Source: Rhodospirillaceae bacterium UBA4468
Lineage (GTDB): Bacteria; Pseudomonadota; Alphaproteobacteria; Rhodospirillales; Casp-alpha2
NCBI GenBank assembly: GCA_002389385.1
Contig: DGOK01000054.1
Coordinates: 1-64,000, forward strand
Length of the DNA stretch: 64,000 bases
Direction: 5' to 3'
The translations under genes and the position numbers were made by a program. The first letter of the stretch is position 1; each line of letters begins with the position of its first letter. The notes below the pieces were generated by a model that did not search any database, had not been told where the DNA came from, and saw nothing but the letters and a program-made list of their open reading frames with translations. Positions 1-7,915 of this stretch are shown here, piece after piece.

Positions 1-163
1 AGTATCCATGATAACACCTTTTATACGTTATCTGGTACAGCCCTTTATCTTTATCTCGTTGCTTTTCAATCTTCTTTTTAGGTTTAAAGGCCCAAAACAT
101 GACCCCGATGAAAAGCACCAAAAGGATAACAACAAAATTCTCGTGAAGCAGCTCAATTATCAA
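1..163 (-). CDS. Possible CcoQ/FixQ-like small membrane protein (3' end outside window)
   Basis: An open minus-strand frame from a TTG at 163 runs off the left edge. It encodes about 54 residues with one hydrophobic segment (VVILLVLFIGVMFWAFKPKK) followed by a basic, charged tail. One membrane helix ending in W-A-F/Y-x-P-K resembles the small cbb3 oxidase subunit CcoQ. An ATG at 7-9 (minus) could begin the next gene. Against this, no ccoN or ccoO lies upstream (the neighbour is a dead oxygenase), the start is a weak TTG, and a plus-strand frame here is also open and hydrophobic. Treat it as a tentative call based on resemblance only. Confidence 0.28.
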   Translation of the reverse strand, partial: MIIELLHENFVVILLVLFIGVMFWAFKPKKKIEKQRDKDKGLYQITYKRCYHGY

Positions 164-194
164 TTTTCACTTTCGAAACCCGTTATGATAAAAC

Positions 195-1229
195 CTACTG
201 TGGCGCAGGCTCTATCAAAAAAGTTAACAGCGTATAGCGTTCCCCTGCTGTCACGGGCAATACCTCGTGAAGCATTGAGCAAGAAAAAACAACGGCACCA
301 CCACGCGGCGGCTGAAAGAGCTCTTTCCCATATTCTGGGAATCGCAAGTCGCCGCCCTCGTAATCACCCGTATTAAGATTGATCGTAATCGCATACTTAC
401 GATGCTGAACCGATGGATTGCAGTTGTCGCGGTGAACATTGAAAAAACCACTGTCCTCGGCTTTATAACAACCGATCCTTAAAGCTTCCATGCCCCATTA
501 ATGAAAATGGAGAATCTTTTCAATCTCTGGAACGAGGCGGGGCATTACTCGATTGACGATACGTTGATGTATTTCAGCGTTCATCACGATGTAGTCCTCT
601 CGGCGCTTCATATCCAAGATGATCCCGTCACGTTCTTTCGCGGCCGAGCCAAGGGCGACTTGTCCTTTATGCTTATCGCCTTCGCTCCACAAACCGATAA
701 GCCAGTCGCAATCATCTGGTTCAAGCACGCGTGGTACCAGGAGGACCGGCGCAATCCGGCTTACCGGTTCAACCGGAGCGACATATGATGCTTCGCGGAT
801 ATATCCATCAAGTGACGCTTTTAGATCAATTTCTGGGTCATTTAACCTGATAATACCGCAGATACGTTGATTTGGATTTAAAACGTAGACCGCCGGCGCG
901 GGAACGCCCGACATGTCAGCAAGAGTAGATGTAATCTCACAATTTGCATCCGACATTGTCTGAAACGGCCAATTCGCTGCAATTTTCTGTGCTTTAGCCT
1001 CTGCCACAGGCGCACATATGAATGTCGCCACCTGTATGATTTCAGGGTCAAACAAAATGCTTGGCATTATCGAATTTGTGAGTTGCTACAGGTTTTGATC
1101 GTCACAAAAAATCATTACCACAGGCTTGCCAACAACATCGACATAGAATTCGAACATATCATCGTCTGTATCTGGGCAGCTAAATACTGGGAAATGATCG
1201 CCCGCGCCCAGACGTGGCTGTATTTGCAC
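195..1229 (-). pseudogene. Redoxin/2OG-Fe(II) oxygenase fusion gene with two in-frame stops
   Basis: One minus-strand frame encodes a thioredoxin-fold N-terminal part (GAGDHFPVFSCPD; GKPVVMIFCDD) and a C-terminal prolyl-4-hydroxylase-type domain. The latter shows HRDN (iron ligands H and D), GGDLRFPEYG, and VFSCSMLHEVLPV with the distal His. The frame is broken twice without any shift: TAG at 1086-1088 (after CDDQNL) and TAA at 498-500 (between KILHFH and WGMEALRIGCY). Restored length is about 344 codons from a GTG at 1229; an in-frame TGA precedes that GTG, so the true N-terminus is uncertain. The family is an Fe(II)/2-oxoglutarate dioxygenase found in alphaproteobacteria; its substrate is unknown to me. 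The iron-binding half is severed from the redoxin half, so function is probably lost. Confidence 0.8.
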
Positions 1230-1448
1230 TTTTTGTGTCGCGGACGTTCAGTCTATCACTTATGAATTTAACCAGTCTTATTCTGGCAGAGGAACTTTAA
1301 TTAGTACATTGCCATGTTCGAATATACGCATGCTCAAATCGAAAATACTTGGTTTGAAGCATTTATGTGAATATGTGCTCGTTTCCTCATTTGACATCAG
1401 GCACCGTGCCACTAACGTTCGATGGCCGAAGATCATCAGGACTAAATC

Positions 1449-3170
1449 ATGCGCCAACGAAAACTTTCCCAATTTACATTCCTACTCGTCATGACCGCAT
1501 TCCTCAGCGCCTGCGACGATACAATTGATATTTATGATCACCGCCGCGGTGATGCTGAAAATTATATGATTGCCGTTGCGCATCCGCTGGCAGCCATCGC
1601 TGGACGAGACATACTGGCCCAGGGCGGCAGTGCCGTCGACGCGACAATTGCCGCAGAAATGGTTCTAACTCTTGTTGAGCCTCAATCATCTGGCATAGGT
1701 GGCGGCGCATTCCTAGTCCATCATGATGCATCCAAATCTGAATTTGAAACCTATGATGGCCGTGAAATGGCCCCCGCCTCAGCACATCCAGAAATGTTCT
1801 TAAAAGACGACGGCACGCCCATGGATTGGCCAGGCGTTGCCCTTGGTGGCCATGCTGTTGGCGTCCCCGGACTTATTCGAATGCTCGCGATGGCACATGC
1901 CGAACATGGCGTCATGGCGTGGGAAGATTTATTCCAACCTGCGATAAAACTGGCAGAAAACGGCTTCTACGTCACACCGCGACTAGCTGGTTTATTAGCG
2001 AACGATACCGAATTGCGGACTGTTCCTGGGACACGAGAGTATTTTTATCCGAACGGCGAGCCCCTAGAAGAAGGTGATCTTCTTAAAAACCCGGCACTTG
2101 CAAAAGTTTTGCGCCAAGTTGCCTCAACTGGGCCCAATGCTTTTTATGCGGGCGAGATCGCAAAAGGCATTGCTCAAGCCGTCTCGAACGCCCTGGTAAA
2201 TCCAACGCCTATGACACCTGGCGATCTGGCAGGCTACGTCGCAAAAAAACGCCCACCCGTTTGCGCAACCTACCGAATGCATCGCGTATGTGGGATGGGG
2301 CCACCGTCATCTGGCGGCATCCTCGTTGCACAAACATTAGGTATTCTGGATCATTTTGATCTCAGCCAGTATGAGCCGTTTTCCGTTGAGGCGGTGCATT
2401 TGATTATAGGTGCAAGCCAGCTCGCCTTTGCGGATCGTAATTTTTATGTCGCAGATAGTGATTTCATTCCAGTACCTGTCGCCGCGCTGGTCGACCCCAA
2501 TTACCTGGCTGAGCGCGCAAGCCACATTGACCCAGACAAAGCGATGCAGAATGTCCGCCCCGGGCGCCCAGGACGCAGTGCATGGAACTGGCGTGCGAGC
2601 CCAGAAACTGAAAAAGGCCTGTCGACGACGCATTTCAGCGTCCGCGACCAATATGGCAATATTGCCTCGATGACTGCCAGCATTGAACGCGCATATGGCT
2701 CGAAGCATATGACACAGGGCTTTTTGTTAAATAATCAGCTGACTGATTTTTCATTCAAGCCGACACACATGGGACACCCAGTTGCGAATGCAGCGGCCCC
2801 ACAAAAGCGACCTCGGAGCACCATGTCTCCTACGATTGTCTATGATGCCGATAGAGAGCCAGTTCTGGCGATTGGCTCCCCCGGAGGCTCTCGGATCGCT
2901 GGCTATACGTTAAAAGCTATTATTGGCGTCCTGGATTGGGACATGCACGTCGCCGATGCGATCGCCACACCAAATATCGTCAGCGGTGGTGGGCCCGTCA
3001 CGCTTGAGAAAGACAGCGATGCCGAAGCGCTTAAACCTGCACTTGAAGCGATGGGGCATAAAGTGAGAATTCGACCTATGACGAGCGGTCTCCATGGGAT
3101 TCATTTCCATAAAGATCACATGACAGGCGGGGCAGACCCTAGACGTGAAGGCATTGTTCTTGGTGATTAA
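1449..3170 (+). CDS. ggt: Gamma-glutamyltransferase (gamma-glutamyltranspeptidase), lipoprotein
   Basis: This 573-residue periplasmic Ntn-hydrolase cleaves gamma-glutamyl bonds of glutathione and related compounds. A lipoprotein signal ends at LSAC (Cys22), so it is probably membrane-tethered. The precursor would self-cleave before Thr393 in GLSTTHFSV, the catalytic nucleophile of the family. LNNQLTDF and the SPGGSRI oxyanion-hole region near residue 480 are also present. Length matches the family (about 550-590). It converges with the histidine kinase gene, overlapping its 3' end by 4 bp. No lesion is seen. The substrate cannot be told from sequence: glutathione, or a related acylase substrate. 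Confidence 0.93.
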   Translation: MRQRKLSQFTFLLVMTAFLSACDDTIDIYDHRRGDAENYMIAVAHPLAAIAGRDILAQGGSAVDATIAAEMVLTLVEPQSSGIGGGAFLVHHDASKSEFETYDGREMAPASAHPEMFLKDDGTPMDWPGVALGGHAVGVPGLIRMLAMAHAEHGVMAWEDLFQPAIKLAENGFYVTPRLAGLLANDTELRTVPGTREYFYPNGEPLEEGDLLKNPALAKVLRQVASTGPNAFYAGEIAKGIAQAVSNALVNPTPMTPGDLAGYVAKKRPPVCATYRMHRVCGMGPPSSGGILVAQTLGILDHFDLSQYEPFSVEAVHLIIGASQLAFADRNFYVADSDFIPVPVAALVDPNYLAERASHIDPDKAMQNVRPGRPGRSAWNWRASPETEKGLSTTHFSVRDQYGNIASMTASIERAYGSKHMTQGFLLNNQLTDFSFKPTHMGHPVANAAAPQKRPRSTMSPTIVYDADREPVLAIGSPGGSRIAGYTLKAIIGVLDWDMHVADAIATPNIVSGGGPVTLEKDSDAEALKPALEAMGHKVRIRPMTSGLHGIHFHKDHMTGGADPRREGIVLGD

Positions 3171-4606
3171 ATTTCGTCAGTAATCGGCGATGGATGCTCT
3201 TCGATATCGCTGGGCAAGATAATCTGAAAAGTCGTTCCATTCTCATCACTTCGGGTCAACGTGATCTCGCCCCCATGCTCGTGAACGATATCGCGAACAA
3301 TAACCAAACCAAGGTCCGTACCGCCTTTTCTGCTGGAGCTGGAAAACGGTTTGAACAAGTTCTCACTTGCTTTTTCAGACAACCCAGGACCGTTATCAGT
3401 TACATCAATAATAATCGTTTCATCTGAGAATCTTGAGGTGATTATGAGTTTTGCACCACCCGCCTGAACCGCATTGCTGCACAAATTCGCGATACCGCGA
3501 AGTAAATGCCGACGGTCAGCCACAATATCTAACTCGGGATCAATATTTATATCCCAAACTGTTTCAGAAAAATCATCCGAAAGTGACAAGTTGCTGCGCA
3601 CTTCTTCGATAGGGTCATACAATCCAAATCGCCGCGGGCGTAATACCAAAGCATCATCGGCTGCGTAGTTCAGAGTTTGGCGAAACAGATCAATCGCGCG
3701 GTCGATGGCCTTCATCAGGCGCGGCGTCACGCGCTTTACTTCTGGGTCTTCAATGTATTGCAGCTTATCCGAGACCAAAACGGCGGTCGCAAGTGTATTT
3801 CGGAGATCGTGATTGATCTTGGCCATCGCCCCACCAAGAGCTGCCATGCGCCCTTGCTGTTTGAGAGATAGCTGAACTTGGCGCTGCATCTCAGCGAGCT
3901 CTAATTGAGCCGTTCCAATTTCATCACTGCGACCTGTGGGCGCAATAATTTTTGTTGCGTCTTCAGTATTGTCACTAAAACTCATCATAGACCGCGTAAT
4001 GCGTTGGATAGGACGTACAATCATCCATTGCAGCGAGATATATACCATGGTCGCGGTGATAAATGAGATGACAATCGAAAGATTTAAAATGCGCGCGGAG
4101 AAATCAAACATCGCGTTGCGCATGGTCCGTTCTTCAAAAAGAACCTCAACAACGGCATCGGGTTGTCTGGGCGGCATGCCAACCGCACGGATAACCCGAT
4201 TGTCCGTGCGCAACATCGTATCGAAAGCATCAAAGACCAGCCCAACGAATGAAATATCACGCATATCAACAGTAAGATCGACGGCCAGTGGCATATCCCC
4301 ACCAACCATCAGCATCTTGCGATCTTCCCGCGCCACAATAATGGCCAAGGCATCTGTCTGAAATAAAAGTTCGTTCTCAAGGTCCTGATTGGGCTGTGTT
4401 TCGGGCATGGCATTCAATGCCAGTATCGCAAGGTGCGCACAACCAATATAGTCTTCCATTTATGCCAATCGGAACCAGGCGATAGATGGCGTCCAGATCA
4501 AGACTTCTGCGAGCATCACAAAACTGACGGTCAGAATCAGAAGCCGTGTCGATAGGTTTACAAATCTTCTTGGCATCGATTTTTTTGTCTGATCTGCTTC
4601 GCTCAT
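3167..4606 (-). pseudogene. Sensor histidine kinase interrupted by in-frame TAA
   Basis: The likely original start is ATG 4606 (GGAAA upstream; MSEADQTKKSMPRR then a first membrane segment). Forty-eight codons in, after AWFRLA, lies TAA (4460-4462), directly followed by ATGGAAGAC in the same frame. The downstream 430 codons hold a periplasmic sensor region, a second membrane helix (about residue 125 of this part), HAMP, HisKA with INHDLRNTLA (phospho-acceptor His), and HATPase with N box (NLCSNAV), DNGPG, and TDLGLVIV. In related alphaproteobacterial kinases a Tyr commonly sits where the stop is (RLxYLE/MED), from memory. Without the first helix the fragment could still be made from the adjacent ATG, but membrane topology and sensing would be disturbed. 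No response regulator gene is adjacent. Confidence 0.85.
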
Positions 4607-4624
4607 TGGTTTTCCAGCACTACT

Positions 4625-6052
4625 TTAGCCAAACATAGATAAGAAACGCACAATCTTCCGCGTCTTTTCACTAAATAGCGATGGCGTATAATAACTACCT
4701 GCTACCCGCTTATTCACTTCGCCAAACGTCGGATACGGCGCAATCATCGTGGCAACCCCACCAATCTTAATTTTCTGCGACATTGCTAAAACCCAGGTAT
4801 GGATCTGCTCGCCCGCATGTGGCCCAACGATACCACACCCAAGGATAACACCTTTTTTGGTCGTTATCGCTTTGACCATGCCATGTGTTTCACCCTCAGC
4901 CTGCGCACGGTCGTTCTCATGAAAAGGCCAGCGCAAGACGCGAATATCATCGCCGTATTGTTCTTTCGCCTGCGCTTCGGTCAAACCAACTTGGGCGAGT
5001 TCAGGAGAGGTATACGTAACCCAAGGCACCGAGCTGTGATCCGCCTTGGCAGGCAACCGGAACAAAGCGTTCTTGATGACAATGCCTGCGTGATAGCCAG
5101 CAACGTGGGTAAACTGCAGCCCACCTGCGACATCACCAATAGCAAAAATCTTCTTGTTTGAGGTCCGAAGCCGCTTATCCACCTCGATACCCTTTGGTGA
5201 GTAGGTCACATTCGCGGCCTCAAGGTTCAAGCCGTTAACATTAGGCCGCCTACCCGTCGCCACCAAAAGATGCGAGCCATCTAACGTTTCTTCGCCCTCA
5301 TCAGATTCAAGAACAACGGCAATGCCGTCACCAGATTTCTCAATCCGCGAAATTTTAACACCTTCACGAATGACCAGTCCTTCTGCATCAAGTTGCGCTC
5401 TGACAACTTCAACCAGCTCTTGATCATCTTTCGGCATAACCTTGAATACTTCGAGGACAGTCACATCACATCCCAACTGACGATGCGCTTGCGCAAGCTC
5501 GATACCAATGGGTCCACCACCTATAACAATTAGATGCTTTGGCAGCTCATCCGCATAAAAGACGTTTTCGTTTGTATAGAAAGGAACATCGCTCAAGCCT
5601 GGAATGGGTGGCACAAACGCCGATGATCCCGTTGCAATGACGAATCTCCGCGCCGTAATGCGTGTGTCACCGGCTTCGACCTTATTCGCATCAACGAATT
5701 TTCCTTCGTCTTCAATGACCTGAACACCGAGGCCTGTAAATCTTTCAACAGAATCATTAGGCGCAATTGCGCCAATCGCGCCGTGCACATGTTCAAAGAC
5801 CCGCTTTGCATCAACTTTGGGCGCTCCCGCGTCGACCCCAAACCGTGCGGCATCTCTTATGTGTTGAGCCGCATGCCCTGCTGCCAATAGCGCTTTAGAC
5901 GGCACACAGCCATAGTTCAGGCAGTCACCGCCCATTTTACCTTTTTCAAGCAATACGGTATCAGCGCCCATCTGCACGGCACCTGAACTGACCGAAAGAC
6001 CGCCAGATCCTCCACCGATGACGCAAATATCTGTGATTATTGTTTTACTCAT
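4625..6052 (-). CDS. FAD-dependent pyridine nucleotide-disulphide oxidoreductase (mercuric reductase/Lpd-like)
   Basis: This 475-residue flavoprotein starts at ATG 6052; longer upstream frames run into the neighbouring gene. It has the FAD motif VIGGGSGGLSV, the redox-active disulphide GGDCLNYGCVPSK, the NAD(P) motif VIGGGPIGIELA, a second FAD contact (IFAIGDVAGG) and a dimerisation domain. That domain carries APYPTFGEV in place of the usual HxxxxE-type end, so it is not a canonical dihydrolipoamide dehydrogenase, and no merA heavy-metal domain is present. The TVP38 gene lies upstream with 4 bp between them, an arrangement common in proteobacteria that suggests a joint membrane-linked redox role. 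Substrate unknown. Confidence 0.88.
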   Translation of the reverse strand: MSKTIITDICVIGGGSGGLSVSSGAVQMGADTVLLEKGKMGGDCLNYGCVPSKALLAAGHAAQHIRDAARFGVDAGAPKVDAKRVFEHVHGAIGAIAPNDSVERFTGLGVQVIEDEGKFVDANKVEAGDTRITARRFVIATGSSAFVPPIPGLSDVPFYTNENVFYADELPKHLIVIGGGPIGIELAQAHRQLGCDVTVLEVFKVMPKDDQELVEVVRAQLDAEGLVIREGVKISRIEKSGDGIAVVLESDEGEETLDGSHLLVATGRRPNVNGLNLEAANVTYSPKGIEVDKRLRTSNKKIFAIGDVAGGLQFTHVAGYHAGIVIKNALFRLPAKADHSSVPWVTYTSPELAQVGLTEAQAKEQYGDDIRVLRWPFHENDRAQAEGETHGMVKAITTKKGVILGCGIVGPHAGEQIHTWVLAMSQKIKIGGVATMIAPYPTFGEVNKRVAGSYYTPSLFSEKTRKIVRFLSMFG

Positions 6053-6056
6053 GTGT

Positions 6057-6824
6057 TCAAGCCCCTGGCGTGGCGGATTTACCACGACGAATGCGTTTAT
6101 AAACCACTGGTACAAGCGATAATAATGCCAACCCTAAAATAGGGCCTAAAATTTGAGGCGTGAAGATAATACCCAAATCAGGTGTTCCTCCTTGCTCAAA
6201 TACAGCGCCTAACCCGTTTCCAACACTGGCATATACCAGCGATCCCGGCATAATTCCAAAAAACGTTCCAATCATATATGTCCGCATTTTTACGCCCAAG
6301 AATGCAGGGACGAGATTAACCAGCCAGAACGGAAATAATGGGACGAGCCGCAGTACAAACATGTAACTGAGGGCGTTTTCATTAAACCCGGCTTCCATTT
6401 TTTTAATCGAGCTACCTGTTTTTGATCGAAAAAAGTCAGCCAAGGCATAACGTGCTATAAGAAAAATTGCCGTCGCACCGAGTGTGGCGCCCGTCACGAC
6501 ATAAACACCGCCCACGACAGTGCCAAACACGAAACCGCCTGCCAACGTTGCCCAAATAGCCCCCGGTAAAGACAAGGCAACCATGACACAGTAACCAGCA
6601 ACAAATATCACAGCTGCCTGCACCTGATTCTCTGCAGTCCAGGTTGTAAAAAACTCTCGATGCTCACTAAGCGCCTGGAAAGAAAGGTACTTATTCAGCC
6701 CCAAGGCAAAGAATGCCGCGATACCAGCCGCAATAATAAGCAACGATAACAGCCGCATAACCAATGATTTTTTTGGTGCCACAGACACCGTATTCATATT
6801 TAAATTTTGATCGCTCTCAGACAT
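6057..6824 (-). CDS. TVP38/TMEM64 (DedA/VTT superfamily) membrane protein
   Basis: This 255-residue inner-membrane protein starts at ATG 6824, preceded by GGAG. It has about five to six hydrophobic segments and the VTT-domain core: ALSLPGAIWATLAGGFVFG, then GATLGATAIFLIARY, then the paired FxLRLVPLFPFWLVNLVPAFLG region with its conserved Arg and Pro residues. The superfamily is linked to lipid scrambling or membrane homeostasis; this subfamily has no firm substrate. It is first in a two-gene unit with the FAD oxidoreductase. Confidence 0.88.
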   Translation of the reverse strand: MSESDQNLNMNTVSVAPKKSLVMRLLSLLIIAAGIAAFFALGLNKYLSFQALSEHREFFTTWTAENQVQAAVIFVAGYCVMVALSLPGAIWATLAGGFVFGTVVGGVYVVTGATLGATAIFLIARYALADFFRSKTGSSIKKMEAGFNENALSYMFVLRLVPLFPFWLVNLVPAFLGVKMRTYMIGTFFGIMPGSLVYASVGNGLGAVFEQGGTPDLGIIFTPQILGPILGLALLSLVPVVYKRIRRGKSATPGA

Positions 6825-7030
6825 GAGCGCCACTCCATCTATTAAAAAAAATTTCACCCCTACAGCGATCAATCTTACGTTTTAGATCGACGCCAACCCC
6901 TGCGCACCAATGGCCCGCGAACATCGGCATTGTCGCAATATCGCCACCTTGAGCAACCTACGTTACACTGACGCCTTTTCAAGTTCACGTGAGCAGGGTA
7001 AACAATTTCCAACTAATAAGCATGCGGTCG

Positions 7031-7059
7031 TTGACTTGCCTGCAACCAGACCGTATACA
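7031..7059 (+). promoter_or_regulatory. Strong sigma70-type promoter for rpmH operon
   Basis: TTGACT (7031-7036) and TATACA (7054-7059) are separated by exactly 17 bases, close to the consensus -35/-10. Transcription would begin near 7066, about 20 bases before the GTG of rpmH, leaving a short leader with GGAG at 7075-7078. This suits a ribosomal protein operon. Confidence 0.72.
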
Positions 7060-7085
7060 GCGGTCGATTTTGAAGGAGAAGTTTC

Positions 7086-7220
7086 GTGAAACGCACGTAC
7101 CAGCCGAGCAAGCTAATTCGCAAGCGCCGTCACGGCTTCCGTCACCGTATGGCGACGGTAGGTGGTCGTCGAGTGCTTCAAAACCGCCGCGCCAAGGGCC
7201 GCAAGCGCCTGTCCGCTTAA
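7086..7220 (+). CDS. rpmH: 50S ribosomal protein L34
   Basis: This 44-codon gene starts with GTG at 7086 (GGAG 7 bases upstream) and begins MKRTYQPSKLIRKRRHGF, the L34 signature, ending in KGRKRLSA. L34 is a small, very basic protein of the large ribosomal subunit. It is placed immediately before rnpA, as in nearly all bacteria. Full length and intact. Confidence 0.97.
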   Translation: MKRTYQPSKLIRKRRHGFRHRMATVGGRRVLQNRRAKGRKRLSA

Positions 7221-7245
7221 GGCCAGCGGTCGTTCTTACGCCCGC

Positions 7246-7650
7246 ATGTCTACGTCCCCTACATTGCCACACATCACCCGCATAAAGCGGCGGCGTGATT
7301 TTTTGGCAACTGCTGGCGCAAGACGTAAGTGGGCAACAACGGGAATGGTTGTTCAGGTTCGCAAGCGCAGACCCGGTGAAGCCGGGGATGATCTTGTGCG
7401 TGTTGGCTTTACAACCAGCCGCAAAGTGGGCAACGCCGTGATGAGAAACCGCGCACGCCGCAGATTGCGTGCATGCGTGGACGCCGTACTTCCGGGTATT
7501 GTTAAACCCGGCCTAGACATTGTCATCATCGGTCGTGCCGCGACCACAGCAAGACCGTTCGACGCCCTAAAGGATGATTTCTTGAAAAGCTTGAAGAAAT
7601 TAGATGCCGTTGATCGTATTACCGATGAGGTATCATGCAATGGCGTCTAA
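7246..7650 (+). CDS. rnpA: Ribonuclease P protein component
   Basis: RnpA is the basic protein partner of RNase P RNA in 5' maturation of tRNA. I chose ATG 7246 (MSTSPTLPHITRIKRRRDF), which sits just after rpmH; the longer frame from 7162 overlaps rpmH. The protein has 134 residues. The RNA-binding signature appears as FTTSRKVGNAVMRNRARRRL, the RNR-type motif, at about residues 55-75, and the N-terminal I-K-RRRDF matches the family. Its 3' end overlaps yidD by 11 bases. Confidence 0.95.
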   Translation: MSTSPTLPHITRIKRRRDFLATAGARRKWATTGMVVQVRKRRPGEAGDDLVRVGFTTSRKVGNAVMRNRARRRLRACVDAVLPGIVKPGLDIVIIGRAATTARPFDALKDDFLKSLKKLDAVDRITDEVSCNGV

Positions 7651-7915
7651 AATCATCGCATGGCCGTTTCGCGCCTTAATCGCTATTTATCAATACTGCA
7701 TATCCCCATTTATCGCGGGAGCATGCCGTTTTCACCCAAGCTGTTCTGCTTATGCAGACGAATCATTTCAAACGCACAACGCATTCAAGGCAAGTATTTT
7801 GACTTTGAAACGTATCAGTCGTTGCCACCCCTGGGGGGGTTCGGGATACGATCCCGTCCCCGCAGCAATTGCGGTCGACAATGATGACCGAAAAGGGAGC
7901 CCCGAACGCTCATGA
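7640..7915 (+). CDS. yidD: Membrane protein insertion efficiency factor YidD
   Basis: The 91-residue product from ATG 7640 (GAGG at 7627-7630) carries the family signature CRFHPSCSAYADE and CHPWGGSGYDPVP, with an amphipathic N-terminal helix (PFRALIAIYQYCISPF). YidD is a small peripheral inner-membrane factor that assists YidC-dependent insertion. The gene lies inside the rpmH-rnpA-yidD-yidC cluster and overlaps yidC by ATGA, suggesting coupled translation. An alternative start is ATG 7625. Confidence 0.95.
   Translation: MASKIIAWPFRALIAIYQYCISPFIAGACRFHPSCSAYADESFQTHNAFKASILTLKRISRCHPWGGSGYDPVPAAIAVDNDDRKGSPERS

Noticed and set aside
8..376. Plus-strand 122-codon frame at the left edge
   Set aside because: Its second half is antisense to the conserved oxygenase domain and the first part has no family resemblance.
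1230..1448. Possible small genes in the gap before ggt
   Set aside because: Short frames on both strands lack ribosome sites and recognisable motifs; nothing convincing seen.
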